This document shows positions 52,911 to 62,439 of a DNA stretch of 64,000 nucleotides, in pieces. Origin of the DNA: JACVSF01 sp036702855 (GTDB taxonomy: Bacteria > Cyanobacteriota > Cyanobacteriia > Phormidesmidales > Phormidesmidaceae); NCBI GenBank assembly GCA_036702855.1, contig DATNQF010000107.1:33558-97557 (forward strand), given 5' to 3'. Both the position numbers and the translations under genes were made by a program. Position 1 is the stretch's first letter; each line of letters starts with the position of its first letter. Below the pieces are notes generated by a model. The model was not told the DNA's origin and did not search any database. It worked only from the letters and a program-made list of their open reading frames with translations.

Positions 52911-53489
52911 ATGACTGCAAACACTCCCTCAACCCCTCAAAGCGATAACAAGCGCTCTCTTTGGACCGGAGTTATCCTGACCTTCTTCGGTCTATTGGGC
53001 ATTTTTCTGCCTGTCTTCACAACCTTTGTCGCTGAAACCTGGATTGCCTTTATTCTGCTCTCAGTCGGTTTCTCCAAAACAATCTACGCATTTCAAAGCC
53101 GTGCGCAAGGTGGCTTTCTCTGGAAAGTGCTGCTGAGCGTGCTCTACGTCAGTGGCGGTGTCATGCTGCTGGCTCAACCCTTCTCGGGAGTCATCACCCT
53201 GACCCTGCTACTGGGCAGCTTCCTGCTAACTGAGGGCGTCTTTGAATTGATTCTGGCCTTCCGGCTACGTCCCCAACAAAACTGGACTTGGGCATTGGGC
53301 AATGGCCTTGTGACCCTGGCACTGGGTGCTATTGTCTGGTTTGGCTGGCCCACAAACGCGCCTTGGCTGCTGGGTACTGCCGTGGGTGCTAGCGTCCTCT
53401 CTACCGGCATTTCCCGCGTCATGCTGTCTCTCAACCCTGCGATCGCAGGCAGTGACGACGACCAGATTGACCAGGCCGCTTCTGCATAA
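52911..53489 (+). CDS. HdeD-like (DUF308) membrane protein
   Basis: A 192-residue protein with about six transmembrane helices in two halves of three (FFGLLGIFLPVFTTF, WIAFILLSVGFSKTIYAF, VLYVSGGVMLLAQPFSG and so on). This is the DUF308/HdeD layout. In enterics HdeD is linked to acid resistance at high cell density; the role here is unknown. It starts 86 bp after the nuclease gene and is convergent with the giant membrane protein gene. Confidence 0.86.
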   Translation: MTANTPSTPQSDNKRSLWTGVILTFFGLLGIFLPVFTTFVAETWIAFILLSVGFSKTIYAFQSRAQGGFLWKVLLSVLYVSGGVMLLAQPFSGVITLTLLLGSFLLTEGVFELILAFRLRPQQNWTWALGNGLVTLALGAIVWFGWPTNAPWLLGTAVGASVLSTGISRVMLSLNPAIAGSDDDQIDQAASA

Positions 53490-53525
53490 TTTCTCAAAAT
53501 AAGGGTTCTCAAATAAAAGCCTGCT

Positions 53526-56500
53526 TCAGGCCCAACGGTTGAGTTCTTGAACCCACCCCTGAGCCAAGCTTAGCCACTGGTCGCGTCGCCGCTCGAAGTC
53601 GGCGGCCACCCAAATCAACCCGATTCCAACCACAATGCCGATTACCCATTTGATAAAGGGGTAGTCGGCATTGAGCACAATGAGCTGGTTAACCGCATTA
53701 AGCCCAAAGACTACAGTGCCCACATAGAGATAGGCTCGCGTACGAGCGACAAGGCCAAGTGCGATCGCAGCTAAACTAACAATGCCGACGGGCAGTCCCG
53801 TCCATCGCTCTGAAAAAAGCGCCACCCCTAAAATTAAGCCCGAACCAACCACCCGAAACCAATGCCGCGCCTCCCGATTTGCAGGCTCCCGGAACGCCGG
53901 ATCAACCTCTGCCCCATAGAGTAGGGCCAACCCAACTGGGGCAACAAAAGCCACGCTGTCGTAGATCGCTTGAGTTTCCAGCCACACCCACACCGCCCAT
54001 ACAATCAGCCCTGCCGACAAGTAAGACAGCCGCAACCGGCGAGATGACCAGGCCAGCCAGCCGTAAAAGCCTGCGGCAATCCACAAAGAAGGTACATGAT
54101 CCAACCCACCTGTGATCAGCAGAATGGTCAGCGGCACACCCACCGCCATTCTTCGCCAGGGCTGCTGCGGCCAACCCCATTGTGACCAAGGCAACCAATA
54201 AAGCGCTACAGCCACACCACAAGCCACCGCGCCCCACCAATCATCCAATCCCCTGAGGGCTGGAAAGGCTAGCCGTAAATAAGCCACCCAGCCAACCAAC
54301 TCCGCTAAGCCTAAGTAAATCCAGAGCGATTGGGTCTCCAGTGAGCCAGGCGATCTGCCTTGCCAAAGCGCATAGCCAACAAACGCTAGCCCCACAGCCA
54401 ATGCTAGCCAAGGCAGACCCAGCCCCCCGCTAACCAGAGCAGCCCCCGCCGACAGTAGCATTAGCAAACTGCCAATGCCCCAATGAGTATGGGCAGCCAC
54501 TAGCAGTTCTGCCTCGGGCAGCGCCAAGCGTCTATCCAACAAGCTGGCTGACAAGCGGTAGGCCAGCATAATTAGCAGGGCAACCGCAGCCAGCACCACT
54601 AAACCATCAGATGGGTACCCGCCACTGGCACGGGAAAGTTGGTAGAGCACCAGTTCGTACCACCCTAGCGAAACTCCCGCCAGTGCCAACCAGCGCAGCC
54701 AGGGACGCCGCGCCTGTCGCCCTACCTCCAGCGCAATCAAGGAGGCTCCCAGAATAATCCAGCCCGTCCAAGCCGTAAAATCGCTGGCTCGCAGCCCCAC
54801 TGCAAGCAACGCATAGATCAGAGCCAGGTGCCGTAGGGGAGAAATCAGATCGGGTAGGGACAAGAAGTTATCACGGCGGGTTTGAACCCCACGCAACCCC
54901 AGCGCTAAGCCCAGGGTCAACACACCCAACCCCAAGTTAGCTGCGGCCAGCGTCAGCACTGTTCCATCCTGCCAACGCAGCCCTTCAATCACCAGCAGTT
55001 CTACCGTCCAACCTAGGCTGTAAACCGCTAGAGGCTGGGGCTGCCGCCAAAAGCGGCTGACAATTGCCCCAGCCAGCATCACCAGCGCCCCCACATAAGC
55101 CCCATAAGGCGGGCGCAGATCGGCATAGAGCAGTCCCGATTCCAAGGTCAGCCCTAACAGGATCACGCCAGTGAGAATAAAACCCCAGCGATCGCACGCT
55201 GCCCCATAGATTCCTCTCAAACTGTTTCCGCTCTCCTGGGCCTGAGCCTGTACCGGAAGCCACCGCCACACCAGCCAAAGCAGGAGCGTTGCGATCGCAC
55301 CCACCAGATACCAGTAGGTGTTATTGGGCACCAAGGTAGGTACCCCGTCATGCAGCAGGCTAACTACACTCCCCAGGCCAAAGCCCAAGGTCAGCATAGC
55401 CACAGCCTCCTCGCGAATAAAGTAGCTGTTCGTCGCAGCCAAGGCTGTCGCCATGCCCAGACCCACCAACCGAGTCCAGGGTAGTCCCAACGTCAGCGGT
55501 GCCGTTAACCCCAGGGCCAGCACGCTGGTGGAATACCCTCGCACCAGCAGCAGCACCAGGGGAATGCTCAGCCCCAGTAAACTCAGCCCGCTCTGGAAAT
55601 CCCGCTCTAGCAACTGCGTCAGCAGCAACAGGTAAGCCAACCCCGCCAGCAAGCGCCCCAAGTCCCAAGCGCTTTCCTGCCAGAGGGTACGACGGTTCCC
55701 ACTCAGCAGAAGATCAACGGCCATTAACCCAAAAGCAACCAAAGTCCACCCAGTTGCTGAAAGAGCAGGCCAGCGGTCAGCGATGGTCACGACAACCGTC
55801 ATCAGCGCCAAGGCATGAACCAAATAGACGCGTGACCGTTGCAAAGGTTGGCGGCGCAGTGTGGCAATCAAGGCTGTGACCGTCGAAGCAATCAGGTTAA
55901 TGACCAAGAGAGGGGCACTAGCCAAACTGATTGTGGTGAGGATGCTGCCCAGCACCAGGGCACTACTCTCACTGAACTGAGCTAGCTTGCGATTATTCTT
56001 GCGGTAGAAGACGTCGGCCACAACGACCAGCCCCACGACATAGGGCAGCAGCGAAACGCCCAACAAACTGTCGAGCATATCAGTCGTCTCGGTCCAGCGG
56101 GCCAAAGGCGTGACCAAAGCAGTGCGCAACCCTGCTGGTAGCATTTCCCAGAGCAGAAAGGGGACTTGAAGTGCGATCGCAAGGGTACACAGTAAATCCC
56201 AGCGACGCTCCAACCGACACAGTAGCCAGAGCCGCAACCCCAACCCTAACAGACCAATCCCCAAGGCTTGAGCTGGCCACTCACTAATGGCCAGCAGCCA
56301 ACCCCACCAAAGTAAAGCCCGGCCTCCCCACAATCCCCAACGGGCTAGGGGCCGATTTTGAGAGGAAGTGGCCGGAGCCGCCTCGCCCGAATTAGGCGGA
56401 ACAGGCAACAATAACCGTTCGGCCTCGGCCTGCTGCCCCAGCCACACCAGAGGGGCACCGTATAAGCCAAAGGCCAGCCCTAATTGACCCCAGTCGTTCC

Positions 56501-57479
56501 CCTCGAGCACAGACAGGGCGCGCAGCAGCAGCAATCCCAGTCCAAACAGCACCAGCAGGAGGGAAAGCCGACTTACACGGGCAGTTTCCCCGGTTCGTGG
56601 TTGACCCTGCCGCTGCCTGTAAAGCGTAACTACTGCGCTGCCTGCCGAGCCACCATAAACCGCCACTAAGGGCATCCACGACCCTGCCCAGCCCAACTGT
56701 AGATAGGTCAGCCCCAAAAAGTTCAGCCCTCGCTCAAGGGGAGTCGCCCAGCGATTCAGCACCCACCAAGCCATAGCCGAGAGCAGCAAGAGTGCGATCG
56801 CACCTACCAGCCAGCCCGTTCCCGTATTGCCCACCCCTAGACCATCAATAGCCCAAAGATTCAACGGCACCAGCAGCAGAGAAATGATTTGCAGCGTCTT
56901 TGAGGTCAGTTGCAAGCGAGCGTTGGTCGCACTCCACTGCCCAATTCCCCAGAAAGCAGAGGTGTATGCAAACAAGACTAGATATTGCCCCACAGCGCTA
57001 AACTGCGCCCACTGGGTTGCTGCCAGCACGGCCGACGACAGCACCACCAGAAACACCCCAAGTCCCAGTAGCCAGACAACGCTAAGTTCCCCCATGAGTT
57101 GCTGAAGCCAGGGGTTAGCAGGGCGAGGGGAGCGGCGGGTCGTTGCTGGTCTGACCGCAGGGCGGCGGGGCCGGGAAGGCGGATCAGCTGAGAAGTCAGG
57201 CGGTAGAAAATCCTGAGCGGATCCCCCTGAAGCAGACTCTGCTGCCCCTGTAACCAAAGAACCCCCATCTAGATCGGCTTGAGCCACCTCTGGCTGAACG
57301 GCTTGCACTACAGGCACAAGCGGCAAAGCACAAACCAGTTGCGACTCACACAGCGCTTTCACCTGTTCCTGGGAAATCAGACCCAGCTCTAGCCAGATTC
57401 CCAGACCCTCCAGCAATCCCGGCTGATCTGCATCCAGATCTAACTCCAGCCGAATCGGAGATTTGCGCTGTTGTGCCAT
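53526..57479 (-). CDS. Giant polytopic membrane protein (DUF2157-like)
   Basis: A 1317-residue protein. The first 125 residues are soluble, with a short helical module (LLEGLGIWLELGLISQEQVKALCESQ) and a Pro/Arg-rich linker. The rest is almost all hydrophobic, with roughly thirty or more candidate transmembrane helices. The start of the hydrophobic part (WLQQLMGELSVVWLLGLGVFLVVLSSAVLAA) resembles cyanobacterial DUF2157-type proteins. No transport or enzyme motif is obvious. Several HIP1 octamers lie in the gene, so it is native rather than a recent import. Function unknown. Confidence 0.75.
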   Translation of the reverse strand: MAQQRKSPIRLELDLDADQPGLLEGLGIWLELGLISQEQVKALCESQLVCALPLVPVVQAVQPEVAQADLDGGSLVTGAAESASGGSAQDFLPPDFSADPPSRPRRPAVRPATTRRSPRPANPWLQQLMGELSVVWLLGLGVFLVVLSSAVLAATQWAQFSAVGQYLVLFAYTSAFWGIGQWSATNARLQLTSKTLQIISLLLVPLNLWAIDGLGVGNTGTGWLVGAIALLLLSAMAWWVLNRWATPLERGLNFLGLTYLQLGWAGSWMPLVAVYGGSAGSAVVTLYRQRQGQPRTGETARVSRLSLLLVLFGLGLLLLRALSVLEGNDWGQLGLAFGLYGAPLVWLGQQAEAERLLLPVPPNSGEAAPATSSQNRPLARWGLWGGRALLWWGWLLAISEWPAQALGIGLLGLGLRLWLLCRLERRWDLLCTLAIALQVPFLLWEMLPAGLRTALVTPLARWTETTDMLDSLLGVSLLPYVVGLVVVADVFYRKNNRKLAQFSESSALVLGSILTTISLASAPLLVINLIASTVTALIATLRRQPLQRSRVYLVHALALMTVVVTIADRWPALSATGWTLVAFGLMAVDLLLSGNRRTLWQESAWDLGRLLAGLAYLLLLTQLLERDFQSGLSLLGLSIPLVLLLVRGYSTSVLALGLTAPLTLGLPWTRLVGLGMATALAATNSYFIREEAVAMLTLGFGLGSVVSLLHDGVPTLVPNNTYWYLVGAIATLLLWLVWRWLPVQAQAQESGNSLRGIYGAACDRWGFILTGVILLGLTLESGLLYADLRPPYGAYVGALVMLAGAIVSRFWRQPQPLAVYSLGWTVELLVIEGLRWQDGTVLTLAAANLGLGVLTLGLALGLRGVQTRRDNFLSLPDLISPLRHLALIYALLAVGLRASDFTAWTGWIILGASLIALEVGRQARRPWLRWLALAGVSLGWYELVLYQLSRASGGYPSDGLVVLAAVALLIMLAYRLSASLLDRRLALPEAELLVAAHTHWGIGSLLMLLSAGAALVSGGLGLPWLALAVGLAFVGYALWQGRSPGSLETQSLWIYLGLAELVGWVAYLRLAFPALRGLDDWWGAVACGVAVALYWLPWSQWGWPQQPWRRMAVGVPLTILLITGGLDHVPSLWIAAGFYGWLAWSSRRLRLSYLSAGLIVWAVWVWLETQAIYDSVAFVAPVGLALLYGAEVDPAFREPANREARHWFRVVGSGLILGVALFSERWTGLPVGIVSLAAIALGLVARTRAYLYVGTVVFGLNAVNQLIVLNADYPFIKWVIGIVVGIGLIWVAADFERRRDQWLSLAQGWVQELNRWA

Positions 57480-57559
57480 CGTCCCCCCTTGCCACTAATG
57501 CCCCCGATAATACCGCCGTCTGGTGGAGGCATCTCTGGAAAAAGCATTTCCTTAAAAAA

Positions 57560-57590
57560 TGTAGAGACGCTGCTAAGCAACGTCTCTACA
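57560..57590. repeat. Palindromic TGTAGAGACG repeat
   Basis: TGTAGAGACG at 57560-57569 and its reverse complement at 57581-57590 enclose 11 bases. This arrangement is a dispersed repeat type well known in cyanobacterial genomes. A partial third arm (GCGTCTCT) follows at 57593. It also could act as a hairpin near the end of the E2 gene. Confidence 0.7.
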
Positions 57591-57682
57591 AAGCGTCTCT
57601 CTAAAAAGAAACAGGTTTAACTGGGGCAAACATTGAAGCAGGGAAAATCCCTAGCAACCAGCCGTTGAATTACAGGGTTAAA

Positions 57683-59017
57683 TTACAGCGTCAAAGATTG
57701 AGGGTCGTTTTCAATCAGGTTTGCCAAATCCTTCAGGAAAGCGGCTGCATCTGCACCGTAGATAATCCGATGGTCGCTGGTGAGGTTAACCTGCATTTGC
57801 TTCTTAACGCCCATCATGCCGTCAGCGGTTGCCACCACGGTAGGTCTAGCAGCACCAACCGCCAGGATTGCGCCTTGGCCAGGCGGCAAAATAGCATCAA
57901 AGCGATCTACGCCAAACATGCCCAGGTTAGACACCGTGAAGGTGCCAGAGTTGTACTCCTCTGGCTGGAGTTGCTTGGAGCGAGAGCGAGTCACCAAATC
58001 CTGCCACAGGCGAGACAGGGAGTAGATATCAAGCTGGTCTGCCCCCCGCAACACGGGAGTAATCAAACCACCGCCTTCCATAGCCACAGCCACAGCCACA
58101 TTGATGCTGCCGTTGTAGTGAATACCTTGGTCGGTGTAAGACGCATTGACTGTGGGGTGCTTCTTCAGGGTGACTGCCACAGCTTTAGCCAGAAGGGCCG
58201 TCATGGTCACACCCTTAGACTTGATTTGCTTGTAGAGCGCATCTAGGTTGTCGGTCGTGATGGTGTAGCCAACCCGGAAGGTGGGTACTGCCAGACTTGC
58301 CACCATGTTGCGCACGACGGCTTGTTGCAGCGTATTGAACGGCGTTACCTGACCGGGAACTACCGGAGCAGGGGCAGGCATAGGTGCCGCTGCCGCAGGG
58401 CGCGGAGCAGCAGCAGGTACGGGCGTGGGCGCAGGCACAGGCGTGGCAACCGAAGCTGCGGGGGCAGGAGTTCTGCCTGCTGCCCGCTCGACATCCTCAG
58501 CCACAATCCGGCCATGAGGCCCTGACCCCTGCAAACCGTTTACATCTACCTTGAGTTCCTTAGCGAGCTTGCGGGCGCGGGGAGACACAATCACCCGACC
58601 CCCGTTAGCTGGGGCAGAGCCATTGCGGGCTGCTTCAGCCGGAGCTTCTGCCATCGCTGCGGCAGCAGGACCAGGAGAATAGGCAGCCTGAGCAGCCGCT
58701 GGTGCAGCTTCTTGAGCAGGAGCAGGAGCAGCCCCAGAACCAGAAGCAGCCCGCTGCTTGGCTTCTTCAATTTCGGCTTCGGTCTCGGCCAGAAGTGCGA
58801 TCGCTTGTCCAACCGGAGCGACCCCCCCTGCTTCGACCACAATGGCCGCTAAAATCCCTTCGTGGAAGGACTCCACATCCATATCGGCCTTATCGGACTC
58901 GACGATCACCACCGTCTCACCCCTTTCAACCTTGTCACCGGGAGATTTGACCCAGGAGACAATCTTGCCTTCGGTCATGGTTGAACTGAGGGCGGGCATG
59001 AATACTTCACGAATCAT
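57683..59017 (-). CDS. pdhC: Dihydrolipoamide acetyltransferase, E2 of pyruvate dehydrogenase
   Basis: A 444-residue E2 core subunit that passes the acetyl group to CoA. I take the start at ATG 59017, which follows GGAAG and gives MIREVFMPALSSTMTEGKI, the normal E2 opening; the frame is open to 59053. The lipoyl domain has Lys43 in ESDKADM. An Ala/Pro-rich flexible linker follows, then the E1/E3-binding motif (VSPRARKLAKELKVDVNGLQGSGPHGRIVAEDVERA), a second linker and the catalytic domain with the SDHRIIYGADAAAFL active site. E1 and E3 genes are not adjacent, as is usual in cyanobacteria. Confidence 0.95.
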   Translation of the reverse strand: MIREVFMPALSSTMTEGKIVSWVKSPGDKVERGETVVIVESDKADMDVESFHEGILAAIVVEAGGVAPVGQAIALLAETEAEIEEAKQRAASGSGAAPAPAQEAAPAAAQAAYSPGPAAAAMAEAPAEAARNGSAPANGGRVIVSPRARKLAKELKVDVNGLQGSGPHGRIVAEDVERAAGRTPAPAASVATPVPAPTPVPAAAPRPAAAAPMPAPAPVVPGQVTPFNTLQQAVVRNMVASLAVPTFRVGYTITTDNLDALYKQIKSKGVTMTALLAKAVAVTLKKHPTVNASYTDQGIHYNGSINVAVAVAMEGGGLITPVLRGADQLDIYSLSRLWQDLVTRSRSKQLQPEEYNSGTFTVSNLGMFGVDRFDAILPPGQGAILAVGAARPTVVATADGMMGVKKQMQVNLTSDHRIIYGADAAAFLKDLANLIENDPQSLTL

Positions 59018-59061
59018 GGGGGTGACTTCCGAGACAGCCTGAAAAAACGACAAAACGGCGA

Positions 59062-59096
59062 AGACGCCAAGGACTCATTGTATCCCCTTGGCGTCT
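59062..59096. terminator. Hairpin between ylqD-like and E2 genes
   Basis: An 11-bp perfect stem (AGACGCCAAGG with CCTTGGCGTCT) and a 13-base loop. It lies between two same-strand genes and may end the upstream transcript, or act in the E2 leader. No T run is seen on the minus-strand side. Confidence 0.5.
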
Positions 59097-59160
59097 CCCT
59101 AAAAGTGGCTACCCAACAAATTCTCGTGAATGCTAAGTGAAGTGGGATCGCGGCTTCTGC

Positions 59161-59613
59161 CTACAATTCGCCCCGGATTTCCTGGATCACCCCATCCCGC
59201 AGCAGAATTTCTACTTGCAGTTTTTTCACCAGGTTGTCGCCTACATTCACACTGAAAAAGCTTTCTACCTTACCTTGATCAACTTCGTTTTCCAACTCCA
59301 GGGTTTGCACCTGCTGAAGTTGTTGCAGTGCCTGGTTTTTTTGCTGAAGCAGCTTTCCCTTGTCCTGGTTTAGGCCGTTTTGAACATCATTAAACTGCTG
59401 CGACAGGGCAGGATTATTGGGCTGTGCTTCAACCTGCTTCTGCAACTCAAACAACATGCGTTGTCCTTGCATTTCAAGCTGCTGAAGACGACTGTCAATT
59501 TCGTTGATCTGGGCCTGAAGCTGCTTTTGAGCTTCTTCTTTCCAGAGCGGGGTAACGATCGCTCTGATATTGACTACCCGCTTAAGCAGCAGTTCGGATT
59601 GCGACACGTCCAT
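59161..59613 (-). CDS. YlqD family protein
   Basis: A 150-residue protein made mostly of long charged helices (ATPLWKEEAQKQLQAQINEIDSRL-like stretch, then NNPALSQQFNDVQNGLNQDKGKLLQQKNQALQQLQQV) that should form a coiled coil. A small beta end follows (VESFFSVNVGDNLVKKLQVEILLRDGVIQEIRGEL). The layout matches YlqD proteins, found in Bacillus and cyanobacteria, of unknown function. It lies between the acyl-ACP synthetase and E2 genes on the same strand. Confidence 0.88.
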   Translation of the reverse strand: MDVSQSELLLKRVVNIRAIVTPLWKEEAQKQLQAQINEIDSRLQQLEMQGQRMLFELQKQVEAQPNNPALSQQFNDVQNGLNQDKGKLLQQKNQALQQLQQVQTLELENEVDQGKVESFFSVNVGDNLVKKLQVEILLRDGVIQEIRGEL

Positions 59614-59753
59614 AGATTATTGACTGGGGGAAAAGTCTACACGTCTCTTAAACAGGATCGCAGGGATGAGTACCCCCGCTTCCAAACAAACAAAGGGTTT
59701 GCCAAAACTTTAAGCAATGACTTTCAGGAGTAACCTTCTTACGCAGACATTGC

Positions 59754-61727
59754 TCAAGCAAACATCGCGTCAATCATACCTCGATACCGATCCGTAACCA
59801 CGTTACGTCGAACTTTTAGGGTTTGGGTCAAGAGGCCATTTTCAATCGAGAAGGGTTCACCAATCAGCTGAAAAGGCCCAATGCGATCATCGGGGCGATA
59901 ACCAGGGCGGTCCTGAACTTCTCGATTCAATTCGGCTCGGAAAAGTTTCTGCACACGGTCATCTTCCAAGGGGATCACCGTGCAACCTGAGGGCACCGTT
60001 CCTTCGGTTCCAGGTAGGTCAATCGAGAGGGATTGACTCACAGCCCACTGTTGCAGAGCGTCTAGGTTCGGGACAATCAAGGCACCGAGCGATCGCTGAT
60101 CTTGACCCACCAACATAATCTGGTCGATGTATGAGCTACGAAGGCAGGCATCTTCGATGGGCTGAGGCTCAATGTTTTCACCGTTGGTCAGCACAATCGT
60201 ATCTTTGGCCCGTCCAGTTAAAACAATGTTGTAGTCCTTGGTGATCCAGCCCAAGTCGCCCGTATCGAACCAGCCGTCAGGATCAATTGCCTTGGTGGTT
60301 GCCTCTGGGTTTTTGTAATACCCAGCCATGATCTGCGGTCCCCGAGCCAGTACCAAACCCCGCTGCCCTTGGGGCAAGTCACGGCCCGTTTCTGGATCAA
60401 CGATTTTCAGGTCAGTGTCAGCGATGGGCTGGCCGGATGCGCCCCGCAAATTATGCCAGGGCCGTCGGGCCGAGAGTACCGGAGAGGTTTCAGTCAGTCC
60501 GTAGCCCACAATCAGTGGCACACTGATTACTTCATAGAAAACATCTAGATGTCGAGCCAGCGAACCGCCTCCGCTGATGAACTGCTTGACCTGGCCGCCG
60601 GTAGCTTCGCGCACCTTGGAGTAAACCAGTTTTTCCCCTATCTTATGGGCAGGCCAATGAATCAGTGCCACGATCCCTGAGACCAGCTTCTGCATGGAGG
60701 AAAGATTAGGCTCATCGAGCTTGATGTCTTGATAGCGCCAGAGGTTCTCCACATAGCGGTGGCTGAGACTAAAGAAGGTGTTAATCAGCTTTTGCTTTTT
60801 CTCAGGTTGTTCACGAAACTGCTTTTGAGCCCCCTCGTAGATGGATTCCCACAGGCGGGGCACTCCCACCATGTAGTGAGGTTTAACTGTGCGCAGATCG
60901 CTCTTGACGTGGCGAATGCTGGTGTAGGTCTGGGAGCAGCCCTGGGAGTAGAGGTAGTACTCAACCGTGCGCTCAAAACTATGCCAAGAGGGGAGAATGC
61001 CCAACACCCGGTCGCCTGCTTGAGGCTGCACCACAGCCCCCAGATTGTTGATCTGGTGCAGCAGGTTAGCGTGAGTCAGCATTACGCCCTTGGGCTTGCC
61101 CGTGGTGCCTGAGGTGTAAATCAGAGTAGCCAGGTCACTTTGCTTCTGGCTTACAGCAGTCAAGGGACGGTTAGCCCCTATCTCCATCAGTTGACCAAAG
61201 TTAACCACCTTAAAGGATTCCTCTGCCGGAGGTGCTTCATTGGAGAGCAGCACAATAAAGCGGAGTGGCAGGGCATCGAGCCGATCGCGCAACCGATTAA
61301 GCAGTTTCAGGTCTTCGACAACCAGCGCTATGCTGTCGCTGTTTTCAGCGATGTAGAGCAGTTCTTCTTTTTCTGCTGTCCCGCTGCGGACGGCATCGAC
61401 ACCCCCAGCCGTCATAATCCCCTGGTCGGCAATGAACCAGCGATGGCTGTTGTCGGCAAACAGAGCTACATGATCACGCGGCTCAACTCCCAAGGCTTGT
61501 AGACCACTGGCAAAGCTTTGAATGCGATCGCACAGTTCCCGATAGGTCAAGGTTGCCTTAGGCGTCCCATGGGGGTCATCCATCGCCACCCTATCACCAA
61601 AGCGTTGAGCCGCGATGGGCCAAATCTCGGGCAAAGACTGCACCGACTCGTAGCGTCGCTGGCTCTGGATGAAGCGGGAATCGCGATCGCGGATCGATTG
61701 AAGTACAGAAGGGTCAGGCGCGTTCAT
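59754..61727 (-). CDS. aas: Long-chain acyl-CoA/acyl-ACP synthetase
   Basis: A 657-residue AMP-forming ligase. Motifs are YTSGTTGKPKGVMLTH (P-loop), the LPSWHSFERTVEYYLYSQGCSQTY region typical of long-chain enzymes, VGYGLTETSPV, DGWFDTGDLG, and the C-terminal Lys region GRAKDTIVLTNGENIEP. It matches the single cyanobacterial Aas, which activates free fatty acids recycled from lipids or taken up, onto ACP. It is the first gene of a same-strand series with the YlqD-like and E2 genes, but gaps of 140 bp and more separate them. Confidence 0.93.
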   Translation of the reverse strand: MNAPDPSVLQSIRDRDSRFIQSQRRYESVQSLPEIWPIAAQRFGDRVAMDDPHGTPKATLTYRELCDRIQSFASGLQALGVEPRDHVALFADNSHRWFIADQGIMTAGGVDAVRSGTAEKEELLYIAENSDSIALVVEDLKLLNRLRDRLDALPLRFIVLLSNEAPPAEESFKVVNFGQLMEIGANRPLTAVSQKQSDLATLIYTSGTTGKPKGVMLTHANLLHQINNLGAVVQPQAGDRVLGILPSWHSFERTVEYYLYSQGCSQTYTSIRHVKSDLRTVKPHYMVGVPRLWESIYEGAQKQFREQPEKKQKLINTFFSLSHRYVENLWRYQDIKLDEPNLSSMQKLVSGIVALIHWPAHKIGEKLVYSKVREATGGQVKQFISGGGSLARHLDVFYEVISVPLIVGYGLTETSPVLSARRPWHNLRGASGQPIADTDLKIVDPETGRDLPQGQRGLVLARGPQIMAGYYKNPEATTKAIDPDGWFDTGDLGWITKDYNIVLTGRAKDTIVLTNGENIEPQPIEDACLRSSYIDQIMLVGQDQRSLGALIVPNLDALQQWAVSQSLSIDLPGTEGTVPSGCTVIPLEDDRVQKLFRAELNREVQDRPGYRPDDRIGPFQLIGEPFSIENGLLTQTLKVRRNVVTDRYRGMIDAMFA

Positions 61728-62027
61728 GGCACAAAAAAGGTAGCAAAGAGGGGGGGTTGCGATTAATCCTACCGCAGCTATCCCTTAGGCTAGCTTGGAA
61801 GCTACCAATATCAGGCGTTGAGTAGGCCGGATATCGCAATTGGCTTATCAAGTGGCATATGGGGGAGAAGGCAGGAGAGGGAAAGGAGAGGACAGTCTTG
61901 CTCTTAATTCCCATCATCGCGTCATTGCTCTGCGCTCCCAATCTCTGCCCGAATTTGTTACTTAATAAAAGGCAACAGTTTTGTCCAACAAGTTCTGTCC
62001 AACAGGTTTACTTAAAGGAGATCGGCA
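61728..62027. other. Divergent intergenic region
   Basis: Between the acyl-ACP synthetase (minus) and the DUF427 gene (plus). No gene or clear hairpin is seen. The last 15 bases hold AAGGAGAT, a good ribosome binding site for DUF427. Confidence 0.5.
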
Positions 62028-62312
62028 ATGCCGAAAGCAATTTGGAATGGGACGGTGATTGCTGAGAGCGATCAGTGTGAGGTGGTTGAGGGTAACCAGT
62101 ATTTTCCGCCTGATGCAGTCAAGCAGGAATACTTTCAGCCCAGCGACACCCACACCGTTTGTGGATGGAAGGGAACAGCTAGCTACTACAGCGTGGTTGT
62201 CGACGGCCAGGTCAATAAGGATGCAGCTTGGTACTACCCTGAGCCCAAGTCGGCTGCTAGTAACATCAAGGGATACATCGCCTTTTGGAAAGGCGTAAAA
62301 GTCGAGGCTTAA
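62028..62312 (+). CDS. DUF427 domain protein
   Basis: A 94-residue single-domain protein with the family pattern KAIWNGTVIAESDQCEVVEGNQYFPPDAV and later YFQPSDTHTVCGWKGTASYYSVVVDGQ..AAWYYPEPK. DUF427 proteins are small beta-rich proteins widely found in cyanobacteria and actinobacteria; the function is unknown. The ATG follows AAGGAGAT. A palindromic repeat follows directly. Confidence 0.92.
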   Translation: MPKAIWNGTVIAESDQCEVVEGNQYFPPDAVKQEYFQPSDTHTVCGWKGTASYYSVVVDGQVNKDAAWYYPEPKSAASNIKGYIAFWKGVKVEA

Positions 62313-62321
62313 CACACCTGC

Positions 62322-62388
62322 GCAGAAACCGGGTTTCTTGGAGCAACACTCTAAACCACAGATCTTCTGTGAGAAACCCGGTTTCTGC
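62322..62388. repeat. CAGAAACCGGGTTTCT palindromic repeat
   Basis: Perfect 17-bp arms (62322-62338 and 62372-62388) enclose a nested CACAGA-TCT-TCTGTG hairpin. Each arm itself contains the palindrome AGAAACCCGGTTTCT, a repeat family familiar from many filamentous cyanobacteria. It could also end the DUF427 transcript. Confidence 0.8.
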
Positions 62389-62439
62389 CAAAATACCAAC
62401 GCGTATTAGGCTGAACATCAAGGCGTTATCAATAAGCTG

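Noticed and set aside
57665..58246. A 193-codon plus-strand frame antisense to the E2 gene
   Set aside because: The E2 catalytic domain is fully conserved on the other strand; this frame is its mirror.
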